10,248 bases of DNA, taken from positions 1 to 10,248 of the forward strand of contig CADBPL010000276.1 in assembly GCA_902796535.1 (NCBI GenBank). The letters run 5' to 3'. This document shows positions 1-6,720 of the stretch, in pieces. This DNA comes from Oscillospiraceae bacterium (lineage in GTDB: Bacteria > Bacillota > Clostridia > Oscillospirales > Acutalibacteraceae). The notes beneath the pieces were generated by a model. It made no database searches. It saw nothing but the letters and a program-made list of their open reading frames with translations, and had not been told where the DNA came from. The position numbers were made by a program, and so were the translations under genes. Every line of letters starts with the position of its first letter. The stretch's first letter is position 1.

Positions 1-1686
1 AAAAACGCCGTGCTCGACCCCGACCTGACGGCGGAGCTGAACGAAATCGAAGGCAAGGATGATGAGATCCTCGACCGGTTTTACAAGTGCCTGGAATTCG
101 GCACCGGCGGCCTGCGCGGCGTGATCGGCGCGGGCACCAACCGCATGAACGTTTACACCGTCGGTCAGGCGACTCAGGGGCTTGCCAACTACCTCAACGA
201 AACCTTTGAAAACCCGAGCGTCGCCATCGCCTACGATTCCCGCATCAAATCGCAGACGTTCGCCAAAGAGGCTGCCGGCGTGCTGGCCGCCAACGGCGTG
301 AAGGTTTATTTTTACCCCGTTCTGGTGCCGACGCCCATGCTCTCCTTCGCAGTGCGCCGTCTGGGCTGCAGCTCCGGCATCGTCATCACCGCCAGCCACA
401 ACCCATCCAAATATAACGGCTACAAGTGCTACGACCCCCGCGGCTATCAAATGACCGACGAGGCGGCCGCCCGCACGCTGGAATATATCAACAGCATCGA
501 CATTTTCAACGGCGTCAAGCGCATGAGCTTTGAAGACGCGCAGGCAGAGGATATGGTCGATTTCATCGAAGGCTGGCTGTTCAATGAGTATTACGACTGC
601 ATCAACGCACAGCGGCTCGATCCGGACATCTGCGAAAAAAGCGGCCTGAAGGTCATTTACACCCCCCTCAACGGCACCGGCAACCGTCCCGTTCGCACCA
701 TGCTGAGCAAAATGGGGCTCAGCGACGTGCGCATCGTTAAGGAGCAGGAGGAGCCGGACGGCACGTTCCCCACCTGTCCGTTCCCGAACCCCGAGATCCG
801 TCAGGTGTTTGAATGCGGGCTGGAAATGACGAAGGAGTTCCCCGCCGATCTGTTCCTTGCCACCGACCCCGACTGTGACCGCGCCGGCATTGCCGTGCGG
901 CATAACGGCGAATACGTGCTCATGAGCGGCAACGAGGTGGGCGCCATGCGCGCCGAATACCTGCTCACCCGCCGCAAAGAGCTGGGCACGCTGCCCGAAA
1001 ACCCGGTGCTCATCAAGTCTTTCGTGACCACCGACCTGATTCAGGCCATTGCCGACAAACACGGCGCGACCGTCATCAACACCCTCACCGGCTTCAAATA
1101 CATCGGCGAACAGATCACCGAAATGGAAGAAAAGGGCGAAATGGACCGCTTCCTCATCGGCATGGAAGAGAGCTACGGCTACCTGTGCGGCACCCACGCC
1201 CGCGACAAAGACGGCGTTGTGGCCGTGACGATGATCACGGAAATGGCCGCCTGGTGCAAAACCAAGGGCATGGATCTGGTCGATTTTTATGAAGCGATCT
1301 CCCAAGAATACGGCATTTACCGCAACAGCCTGCTCAACTTTGCCTTTGAGGGCGCACAGGGCATGGAGACCATGAAAAGCATCATGGAAACGCTCCGCAC
1401 CCAGCCGCCCAAGGCGCTCGGCGGGCTGGAAGTGATCGGCGTTTCCGACTATAAAACCAGCATCGCGCATGACCTGAAAACCGGTGAGCAGACCGCCATC
1501 ACGCTGCCGAAATCCAACGTGCTGCAATTCAAGCTCCCCGGCGGAAGCAGCGCCATCGTCCGCCCCTCCGGCACCGAGCCGAAGATCAAAATCTACGTTA
1601 CGGCCTGCGCCGATGACAGGGCCGCCGCTCAGGCGCTCGAAGCCGCCATCGGCGACGACATGAAGCAGGCCATGGGGATCCAGTAA
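1..1686 (+). CDS. pgm: Phosphoglucomutase/phosphomannomutase (alpha-D-phosphohexomutase), 5'-partial
   Basis: Cytoplasmic enzyme that interconverts hexose 1-phosphate and hexose 6-phosphate, feeding glycogen, UDP-glucose and cell-wall sugar synthesis. The frame is open from base 1 (Lys-Asn-Ala-Val), and family members normally have about 15-20 more residues before the conserved FGTGGLRG motif (near 91-114). The true start is therefore upstream, and the GTG at 10 is probably internal. All four active-site elements are present: the phosphoserine loop TASHNP (Ser codon 394-396), the Mg-binding loop DPDCD (865-879), the sugar-specificity loop GMEESYG (1159-1179) and the phosphate-binding RPSGTEP (1561-1581). 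The 561 visible codons fit the long phospho-sugar mutase subfamily. Glucose versus mannose preference cannot be decided from sequence. The next gene begins 61 bases after the TAA. Confidence 0.95.
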   Translation, partial: KNAVLDPDLTAELNEIEGKDDEILDRFYKCLEFGTGGLRGVIGAGTNRMNVYTVGQATQGLANYLNETFENPSVAIAYDSRIKSQTFAKEAAGVLAANGVKVYFYPVLVPTPMLSFAVRRLGCSSGIVITASHNPSKYNGYKCYDPRGYQMTDEAAARTLEYINSIDIFNGVKRMSFEDAQAEDMVDFIEGWLFNEYYDCINAQRLDPDICEKSGLKVIYTPLNGTGNRPVRTMLSKMGLSDVRIVKEQEEPDGTFPTCPFPNPEIRQVFECGLEMTKEFPADLFLATDPDCDRAGIAVRHNGEYVLMSGNEVGAMRAEYLLTRRKELGTLPENPVLIKSFVTTDLIQAIADKHGATVINTLTGFKYIGEQITEMEEKGEMDRFLIGMEESYGYLCGTHARDKDGVVAVTMITEMAAWCKTKGMDLVDFYEAISQEYGIYRNSLLNFAFEGAQGMETMKSIMETLRTQPPKALGGLEVIGVSDYKTSIAHDLKTGEQTAITLPKSNVLQFKLPGGSSAIVRPSGTEPKIKIYVTACADDRAAAQALEAAIGDDMKQAMGIQ

Positions 1687-1696
1687 TATTTCATCT

Positions 1697-1717
1697 GCCG
1701 AAGCACCTGCTTCAGGC
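1697..1717 (+). other. Short hairpin in the pgm 3' flank
   Basis: GCC-GAAGC (1697-1704) can pair with GCTTC-a-GGC (1709-1717), with an ACCT loop and one bulged A. No T-run follows, so this is not a canonical intrinsic terminator. It may stabilise an mRNA end or be incidental. The next ribosome binding site begins 16 bases further on. Confidence 0.3.
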
Positions 1718-1747
1718 GGACAATTCAATGCATAGGAGGGTTCTGCT

Positions 1748-2047
1748 ATGAACCAGAAAGCTGTTCGGATCGTCGCCCTTGTTCTTGCCATCATCATGGC
1801 GGGCGGCGTTCTCATCGTCGCATTCAGCAACATCGCCGGCGCGTTTGACGCCAACGAACCTGCCGCCATGGCCGCAGGCATCGCACCGCATCTGATCCCG
1901 ACCGCCGCGCAGGGAGACGCAAACAGCGTCGTCTCGCCTCAGACCGGAACGGACGGCATTCCCAAAGCGCCGGTCATCATCGGCGTCGTGGCCGTGCTGC
2001 TGATCGTCGCATGCGTGGTCGTGCCGAAGATCTCCAAGAAAAAATAA
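1748..2047 (+). CDS. Small two-helix membrane protein of unknown function
   Basis: 99 residues. I do not recognise a family. A strong ribosome binding site AGGAGGG (1734-1740) sits 7 bases before the ATG. Two hydrophobic segments are visible, at about residues 6-26 and 74-93. The roughly 45-residue loop between them is Ala/Pro/Thr-rich and slightly acidic. The protein ends in a basic tail, KISKKK. Lys and Arg near the N-terminus and the basic C-terminus predict both ends in the cytoplasm and the loop outside. The gene is 22 bases upstream of an LCP-like gene, which itself abuts a transglutaminase-like gene. The context therefore points to the cell envelope, but no specific role can be assigned. 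The good ribosome binding site, two clean helices and codon use like its neighbours argue that it is real. Confidence 0.75.
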   Translation: MNQKAVRIVALVLAIIMAGGVLIVAFSNIAGAFDANEPAAMAAGIAPHLIPTAAQGDANSVVSPQTGTDGIPKAPVIIGVVAVLLIVACVVVPKISKKK

Positions 2048-2069
2048 GGCCATACCGGAGTAAAATGCC

Positions 2070-2915
2070 GTGAAAAAAAACCGCACTCAAACCAAACTGA
2101 GATTTAACACCCAAAAAGATGAACGGGCCGCAAAAGCAATTCGCTTTGCGGTCGCGTTTGTTTGCTTTTTTGTGCTGCTGGCAGGCGTCAGCTTTTTGCT
2201 GCTGCTCAAGTATTATGATTTTGACCTGAGCAAGATCGCCAAAACGCCGGAGGAAGAATCCTCCACCGTGCAGCCGGAAACCGTGGCCGCGGAAGAGATC
2301 AGGGGCGAATACAACTTTCTCCTGCTCTGCACCGCTGACGCGGATAACGAGGTGCGCTTTGCCGCCTTTTTGACGGTGGATATGGATAACGGTGAGCTTT
2401 CCGTTTCGCCCATCGCGGCCGATAAAGCCATTGCCGCGCCGGACGGAACCAGCGGCACCGTTCAGCAGCTGCTGGACGCGGGCGGCATGAGCCTGCTGGT
2501 GAACGCGCTGGAATACACCTGCTCCGTTGACATCACCAAATACATCCGCAGCACCGACAACGGCTTCAAAAACGTGATCAACGCCGTGGGCGGCGCTGTC
2601 TTCAAGGTGGAAGAAAGCATCAACGTGCACCATGACGATCTGACCTTCATTCTCGATCAGGGTGAACAGACCATGAACGGCGACACGCTGCTCAAATATC
2701 TGCGCTATTATGACGGGAATGACAGCAAACAGATGGACATTCTGGCGTCTGTTTTGCGTCAGAAGCTGACCGCCTCCGAGTTTGAATCGGCCGACCGCAT
2801 TTATACAAAAATGATCAACGCCGTCGAAAGCGACATTTCCGTGTTCGATTTTGAAACGATCAAGCGCGGCGTGCAGCAGTTGATCGCCGCGGGCGAGCCG
2901 GTCTCGATCCACTGA
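2070..2915 (+). CDS. Membrane-anchored LCP-fold (LytR-CpsA-Psr) protein with degenerate active site
   Basis: 281 residues, GTG start. GGAG (2057-2060) lies 9 bases upstream, and the nearby ATG at 2065 reads into a stop. It has a basic cytoplasmic N-terminus (1-22), one transmembrane helix (about 24-47), a linker, then an LCP-like domain (about 81-235). Landmarks matching LCP proteins are YNFLLL (81-86), the GG of the AGG turn (138-139), DNGFKNVINAVGGA (163-176) and GEQTMNGDTLLKYLRYY (198-214). Known LCP proteins use conserved Arg and Asp residues to bind polyprenyl pyrophosphate and attach glycopolymers to peptidoglycan. Here those positions read CTAD, RFAA, PIAAD and SKQMD instead of GTDSR, RSDT, SIPRD and RxxRQ. 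The catalytic signature is thus largely lost, and I infer a non-catalytic or altered role. Residues 236-281 form a short helical tail. The next gene starts 2 bases after the stop, so the two are translationally linked. Confidence 0.75.
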   Translation: MKKNRTQTKLRFNTQKDERAAKAIRFAVAFVCFFVLLAGVSFLLLLKYYDFDLSKIAKTPEEESSTVQPETVAAEEIRGEYNFLLLCTADADNEVRFAAFLTVDMDNGELSVSPIAADKAIAAPDGTSGTVQQLLDAGGMSLLVNALEYTCSVDITKYIRSTDNGFKNVINAVGGAVFKVEESINVHHDDLTFILDQGEQTMNGDTLLKYLRYYDGNDSKQMDILASVLRQKLTASEFESADRIYTKMINAVESDISVFDFETIKRGVQQLIAAGEPVSIH

Positions 2916-2917
2916 TT

Positions 2918-4108
2918 ATGAAAAGATTTCTCGCCGCAGCCTTTCTCACAGCCGTTTTTCTGGCCGCCGTCTTTTTCGTCATGCAGGCGGCCTTTCACAC
3001 GCCCCTGCCCTCCTTGAGCGCCTCTTTGCGTGAAACGACCGCTTTCCGGCCGCCCGATACGTTCGAGGAACCGGGGTATTATTACGCGCGGCTGAACACC
3101 GCCGAGCAGGCGTCCTATGCCGCCATCGTGCTGAATGTGGAGACGTTCCCGGAGGAAATTGAGATCGCGCCGCTGGATACGGAGCAGCTTGGCCGCGTGG
3201 CCAAAGCCATCACGCTCGACCACCCGATGCTGTATATGTTCGAGCAGGGCGTCGTGCTTTCCCGGCACAGCGGCAAAACCTTTTTTGCGCCGCAGTACGC
3301 CTGCACCAGAGCGGAGTACGAAGCAGTCAAACAGCGCGTTGCCCAAACAGTCAAAGACATTCTGGGGCAGCTGCCGCAGGGCAGCGACTATGACCGCGAG
3401 CTGTTTTTGCACGACTATCTGGTCGCGCATTGCCGGTATGACCAAACAGAGAAGGCCCCCAACAACTTCAACCCGGCCGGCGCTTTGCTCGAGGGCAGCG
3501 CCATTTGTTCCGGCTACGCCAAGGCCTATAAGCTGCTGCTGGATCAATGCGGCATTGAAAACGTGCTGGTCACCGGCAAAACGACCGAGGACGGCAGCGA
3601 GGAACCGGTGCCGCACATCTGGAACGCCGTCGAGCTGAGCGACCGCTGGTATTACGTGGATCCCACGTGGGACGATCCGCTCACCGACAGCAAAGAGATG
3701 GAAACCGTTTACGGCACGCACAACTATTTCAATGTTACCGACGAAATGCTGCGGCGCACCCACAGCGAATATGAATTTGATCACCCCTGTGAAGACGAAT
3801 CCCTGTTTTACTACCGCGTGAAAAACGCCTACCTGACCGAAGAAACAAAAGACGCCGTGCAGTTCGTCGCCGACCTGATCGTGGCGGCGGCGGAAGACGG
3901 GAACGATTACATCGACTTCAAGTGTGAAAGCGACAGCCTCTGTCAGGCAACCGTCAAAAAGCTGTTCACTCAGGAAAAAATCTACCGCGCCGTCAACCTG
4001 GCCAACCTCAGGCTCAGGCACAAATTCAGCGATCAGTCGGCGCGTTATTCCGTTGACGAAACCAACAACCGCATCATTATTCTCCTCAAGGCAGCGCCGA
4101 ACGACTGA
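2918..4108 (+). CDS. Membrane-anchored extracytoplasmic transglutaminase-like protein
   Basis: 396 residues. A hydrophobic N-terminal segment (about 3-23) after Met-Lys-Arg is a signal anchor or signal peptide, placing the rest outside the membrane. The core (about 160-255) is a transglutaminase/protease-like fold. Its catalytic Cys197 is in AICSGYAKAY, His233 in PHIWNAVEL and Asp248 in YYVDPTWDDP. The preceding helix LFLHDYLVAHCRYD is also typical. Bacterial members are mostly cysteine peptidases or crosslinking enzymes, and some act on peptidoglycan or surface proteins. The substrate cannot be read from sequence. The N-terminal region (24-155) and the C-terminal 110 residues match nothing I recognise. 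The ATG is 2 bases after the LCP-like gene, with no separate promoter, so co-expression is almost certain. A joint role in envelope assembly or remodelling is an inference from that linkage. Confidence 0.85.
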   Translation: MKRFLAAAFLTAVFLAAVFFVMQAAFHTPLPSLSASLRETTAFRPPDTFEEPGYYYARLNTAEQASYAAIVLNVETFPEEIEIAPLDTEQLGRVAKAITLDHPMLYMFEQGVVLSRHSGKTFFAPQYACTRAEYEAVKQRVAQTVKDILGQLPQGSDYDRELFLHDYLVAHCRYDQTEKAPNNFNPAGALLEGSAICSGYAKAYKLLLDQCGIENVLVTGKTTEDGSEEPVPHIWNAVELSDRWYYVDPTWDDPLTDSKEMETVYGTHNYFNVTDEMLRRTHSEYEFDHPCEDESLFYYRVKNAYLTEETKDAVQFVADLIVAAAEDGNDYIDFKCESDSLCQATVKKLFTQEKIYRAVNLANLRLRHKFSDQSARYSVDETNNRIIILLKAAPND

Positions 4109-4137
4109 GGGGTGCGGTATTAACTTAAGAAAGGGAC

Positions 4138-4160
4138 GAATCCGGCAATTTTGCCGGTTC
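4138..4160 (+). promoter_or_regulatory. Hairpin-forming inverted repeat in the folE leader
   Basis: The perfect arms CCGGCAA (4142-4148) and TTGCCGG (4151-4157) are extended by GAA (4138-4140) and TTC (4158-4160) with one bulged T. The hairpin lies 14 bases before the chosen folE ATG. No T-run follows, so it is not a standard terminator. It could punctuate between the envelope genes and the folate genes, or influence folE translation. It does not resemble the tetrahydrofolate riboswitch as I know it. Confidence 0.5.
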
Positions 4161-4174
4161 GCAAGGCAGCCGCC

Positions 4175-4729
4175 ATGGATAAAGAACGCATCGAAAACGC
4201 CGTAAGGGAGCTTCTGCTCGCCATCGGCGAGGATCCCGACCGTGAGGGGCTCGCGGAAACGCCGGCACGGGTGGCAAGAATGTTTGAAGAGATTTTTGCC
4301 GGTATGGAAGACGACCCGAAAAAGTATCTGAAGGTTTTTGATGAAGACAACAACGACGAAATGGTGGTCGTGCGTGACATTCCGATCTATTCGGTTTGCG
4401 AACACCACCTCGTGCCGTTCTTCGGCAAGGCGCACATCGCCTACATTCCCGGCGACGGCAAGGTCATCGGGCTTTCCAAGCTGGCGCGCATTGTCAATTG
4501 CTTTGCCAAAAAGCCGCAGCTTCAGGAGCGGCTGACCGCACAGGTCGCAGATTTTCTGGAGGAAAACCTCCACCCCAAGGGGCTGGCGGTCGTGATCGAA
4601 GCGGAGCACCTGTGCATGACCATGCGCGGCGCGCGGGCTTCGGGCGCGCAGACCCGCACCTCGGCGCTGCGCGGCTGCATGAAGAGCGACGCGCGCACCC
4701 GCGCCGAAACCATGACGCTGTTCAGGTAA
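4175..4729 (+). CDS. folE: GTP cyclohydrolase I
   Basis: Converts GTP to 7,8-dihydroneopterin triphosphate plus formate, the first step of folate synthesis. It is cytoplasmic and a homodecamer in known cases. With the ATG at 4175 the protein has 184 residues, normal for the bacterial type IA enzyme, and its start MDKERIENAV aligns with family N-termini. A TTG at 4151 would add eight residues, but it lies inside the upstream hairpin and lacks a well-spaced ribosome binding site. AAGG (4163-4166) precedes the ATG by 8 bases, which is weak. Zinc ligands are visible: Cys75 and His78 in SVCEHH, and Cys147 in EAEHLCM. The TRTSALRG segment and the C-terminal TRAETMTLFR are also typical. The next gene, folP, starts 6 bases after the stop. 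The 66-base gap before it contains no recognisable promoter. Confidence 0.96.
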   Translation: MDKERIENAVRELLLAIGEDPDREGLAETPARVARMFEEIFAGMEDDPKKYLKVFDEDNNDEMVVVRDIPIYSVCEHHLVPFFGKAHIAYIPGDGKVIGLSKLARIVNCFAKKPQLQERLTAQVADFLEENLHPKGLAVVIEAEHLCMTMRGARASGAQTRTSALRGCMKSDARTRAETMTLFR

Positions 4730-4735
4730 CGCATT

Positions 4736-5566
4736 ATGAATTTTTCAACCAAACGATACACGCTGCCGCTCGGGCAAAAAACCTATATTATGGGCATTAT
4801 CAACTTAACGCCCGATTCCTTTTTTGAAGCGAGCCGCACACCGCCCTGCGCCGCCGTCGAACGAGCGGTCGAGCTGGTGAAGCAGGGCGCCGAATTGCTG
4901 GATCTGGGCGCGCAATCCACCGCGCCGAACAGCGCGCCGATCCCCTTTGAGCTGGAGGCCGAGCGGCTGCTGGAGCCGCTGCGCGCCATTCGCCGGGCGG
5001 TCGACGTACCGCTGAGCGTTGACACCTTCTTCCCCGAGGTGGCGCGGCTGGCAGCCGAAAACGGCGCGGATATTCTTAACGACGTGAGCGGTTCGGCCAA
5101 CCGGGCATTTGCCGATATCGCAGCGGAACACGGCTGCGGCTGGATCGTGATGCACACCGGCGGCAAAAAAAGCAGCGAAACCGCCGCCTACCCGAACGGC
5201 GTTCTGGCCGACGTCAACCGCTTTTTTGCTCAGGCTTTCGCTGTGGCGCAAGCTGCCGGGCTGGATGCGGCGCAGCTTTGTTTTGACCCCGGGATCGGCT
5301 TCGGCAAAACGCGGCAGGACGATCTGACCGTCATCCGCCGGTTTGACGCGCTGAACAGCTTTGGCTGCGCCAGGCTCGCCGCCCTGTCCCGCAAGCGTGT
5401 CACAGCCCTGTGCGGCGACACGCTGGTTGGCACACTCACAGCCGACGCGGCCTGCATTCAGGGCGGAGCGGACATTCTGCGCGTGCACGACGTGGCGCAG
5501 GCCAGGGCAGGCGCCGCCATGGCGGACCTGATTTTCAGGAAGCAGGAGAACTGCAATTATGGATAA
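4736..5566 (+). CDS. folP: Dihydropteroate synthase
   Basis: Condenses 6-hydroxymethyl-7,8-dihydropterin pyrophosphate with p-aminobenzoate to give 7,8-dihydropteroate; it is the sulfonamide target. 276 residues, a complete TIM barrel. Residues matching the E. coli active site are Asn23 in IINLTPDSF, Asp96 in SVDTF, Asn115 in ILNDVSG, Asp184 in FDPGIGFGKT, Lys220 in LSRKR, and Arg249/His251 in RVHDV. Two loops are unusual. Loop 2 reads QSTAPNS where STRPG is expected, so Ala63 replaces the conserved Arg63 that contacts the pyrophosphate. Loop 1 reads SFFEAS instead of SFSDGG. The ribosome binding site is modest (CAGG, 4723-4726, inside the end of folE). The last 8 bases overlap folB. Confidence 0.95.
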   Translation: MNFSTKRYTLPLGQKTYIMGIINLTPDSFFEASRTPPCAAVERAVELVKQGAELLDLGAQSTAPNSAPIPFELEAERLLEPLRAIRRAVDVPLSVDTFFPEVARLAAENGADILNDVSGSANRAFADIAAEHGCGWIVMHTGGKKSSETAAYPNGVLADVNRFFAQAFAVAQAAGLDAAQLCFDPGIGFGKTRQDDLTVIRRFDALNSFGCARLAALSRKRVTALCGDTLVGTLTADAACIQGGADILRVHDVAQARAGAAMADLIFRKQENCNYG

Positions 5567-5927
5567 AATAATAATTAAAGGGCTCCGGGTCTTTGCGCAC
5601 CACGGCGTCAACGAAGAGGAAACGCTCTGCGGGCAGCACTTTGTGCTGGATATCGAAGCGCAAACCAACCTGACCGCGGCAGGGCTGACGGACGAACTGA
5701 ACGACACCGTCAGCTATGCGCAAATGATCAAAACGGTGCGCCGCGTGATGACCGAGCAAAACGACAAGCTGCTCGAACGCGCCGCCCGCCGCGTGGCGGA
5801 CGCGCTGCTGGAGGAATACGACCGCCTGGAATCGGTAAAGATCCGGCTGATGAAGCCGGATGCGCCGATGAAAGCGGAATTTGATTACACCGCCATTGAA
5901 ACGGAAAGGACGCGAAACGCCGTATGA
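5559..5927 (+). CDS. folB: Dihydroneopterin aldolase
   Basis: Cleaves 7,8-dihydroneopterin to 6-hydroxymethyl-7,8-dihydropterin and glycolaldehyde, the step between FolE and FolK. 122 residues, the usual length for this small tunnelling-fold octamer. Key residues by comparison with the S. aureus enzyme are Glu20 in HHGVNEEE, Tyr53 in TVSYAQM, Glu73 in KLLERAA for pterin binding, and the catalytic Lys99 in RLMKPDAPM. AGGAG (5544-5548) lies 10 bases before the ATG, inside folP. The start overlaps the folP stop by 8 bases and the end overlaps the folK start (ATGA), so translation is probably coupled. The first motif reads FAHHG rather than the more common YGYHG, which is within family variation. 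Confidence 0.95.
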   Translation: MDKIIIKGLRVFAHHGVNEEETLCGQHFVLDIEAQTNLTAAGLTDELNDTVSYAQMIKTVRRVMTEQNDKLLERAARRVADALLEEYDRLESVKIRLMKPDAPMKAEFDYTAIETERTRNAV

Positions 5928-6418
5928 ACACCGCTGTGATCGGAATGGGATCGAACATGGGCGAGCGCAAAAAGAATCTGGACGACGCCATCCGCGCGCT
6001 GTCCCTGCTGCCGCGCACCAAGGTCGCCGGAGCGTCCGGGGTTTATCAGACCAAACCAGTCGGCTACGCCGATCAGGACGATTTTTACAACGCCGTTCTG
6101 CTGGTGAAAACCGAGCTTTCGCCGCAGGCGCTGCTGGGCGCCTGTTTGGGCATTGAGGCCGCCATGGGGCGGGTGCGCCTGATCCCCAACGGGCCGCGCA
6201 TCCTTGACCTTGACCTGCTGCTTTATGAAAACTGCCATTTTGACAGCTACGAGCTGACGCTGCCGCACCCGCGCATGAAGGAGCGCGCCTTTGTCATGCG
6301 CCCGCTGCTCGACCTGTTCCCGGACGGACACGCCCCCGGTTTTTATTTTGCGCCGTCTCTCAGGGAGCTGAGTATGGACGGGGTGGAAAAAACCGACGAG
6401 CTGCTTTGCCTGCCCTAA
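5924..6418 (+). CDS. folK: 2-amino-4-hydroxy-6-hydroxymethyldihydropteridine pyrophosphokinase
   Basis: Transfers pyrophosphate from ATP to 6-hydroxymethyl-7,8-dihydropterin, making the substrate for FolP. 164 residues, complete. Motifs in order are GMGSNMGER (7-15), VYQTKPVGYADQDDFYNAV (40-58), GRVRLIPNGPRILDLDLL (82-99) and LPHPRMKERAFV (113-124). Asp95 and Asp97 are the two Mg ligands, and Arg92 and His115 fall at the same numbers as in E. coli HPPK. The usual RWGPR is NGPR here, and the loop before it is one residue shorter. The ATG overlaps the folB stop by 4 bases. AAAGGA (5905-5910) lies 13 bases upstream, a rather long spacing. The folate cluster ends here. No gene for the neopterin triphosphate phosphatase, folC or folA is present in the window. 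Confidence 0.96.
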   Translation: MNTAVIGMGSNMGERKKNLDDAIRALSLLPRTKVAGASGVYQTKPVGYADQDDFYNAVLLVKTELSPQALLGACLGIEAAMGRVRLIPNGPRILDLDLLLYENCHFDSYELTLPHPRMKERAFVMRPLLDLFPDGHAPGFYFAPSLRELSMDGVEKTDELLCLP

Positions 6419-6482
6419 GGCGATACCGCGCAGCCAACGTTGCCGCCCGAGCGGATCCCGCCGCGCGAAAAAAACCAAAAAT

Positions 6483-6499
6483 TGTAAATGTCATGTAAA
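6483..6499 (+). promoter_or_regulatory. Candidate WalR (YycF) box
   Basis: TGTAAA-TGTCA-TGTAAA matches the published WalR consensus TGTWAH-N5-TGTWAH exactly, and the repeat extends to a 7-base TGTAAAT in both halves. WalRK controls cell-wall metabolism genes in Firmicutes. The nearest visible promoter is about 120 bases downstream, further than is usual for WalR activation. The downstream gene encodes an anchored extracytoplasmic protein, which fits the regulon type. Confidence 0.4.
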
Positions 6500-6572
6500 T
6501 CGGTTGCGTTTTTTTAACATCTGTTTTCGCTTTTTATTGCACACTTTGCCTGATAAAGCGCGTTTTTGGCCG

Positions 6573-6589
6573 GATTTTTTGAAAAAATC
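6573..6589. repeat. A/T-tract palindrome upstream of promoter
   Basis: GATTTTTTGAAAAAATC has perfect 8-base arms around a central G, 31 bases before the -35. It could bend DNA or be a regulator site. Transcribed, it would form a weak stem. Confidence 0.45.
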
Positions 6590-6620
6590 AAATAATCTTG
6601 CATTTTTTTAAAAAAAATGT

Positions 6621-6649
6621 TTGACTAAATTGTGAACGTTTGCTATACT
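6621..6649 (+). promoter_or_regulatory. SigA-type promoter of the DUF4474-type gene
   Basis: -35 TTGACT (6621-6626), a 17-base spacer, and -10 TATACT (6644-6649). Transcription should begin near 6656, leaving a leader of about 65 bases. The A8 tract immediately upstream resembles an UP element. Confidence 0.85.
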
Positions 6650-6720
6650 ATGGTTACCGGCCGAACTATTGATAAAGAAAAACCATTTGAAATTCAATCT
6701 GAAAAGGAGAGCGTGATAGA

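Larger units (their letters stand above)
6419..6620. other. AT-rich gap between folK and the DUF4474-type gene
   Basis: No credible gene. The first 50 bases are GC-rich, then composition switches sharply to AT-rich with A and T tracts (T7 at 6509-6515, T6 and A6 around 6575-6587, T7/A8 at 6604-6618). No compact folK terminator is visible. The only T-run after a possible stem is T7 at 6509-6515. There GGTTGCG (6502-6508) could pair with CGCAGCC (6429-6435) across a long loop, which is weak. The A/T tracts just upstream of the promoter could act as an UP element or as curved DNA. Confidence 0.6.

Noticed and set aside
4109..4174. Tetrahydrofolate riboswitch upstream of folE
   Set aside because: The gap is short and contains only one simple hairpin. 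The conserved riboswitch cores I know are not visible, although a covariance search was not possible.
2801..4609. 602-codon open frame on the minus strand
   Set aside because: It lies antisense to the transglutaminase-like gene and folE, both of which have clear motifs. It is a shadow typical of GC-rich codon use.
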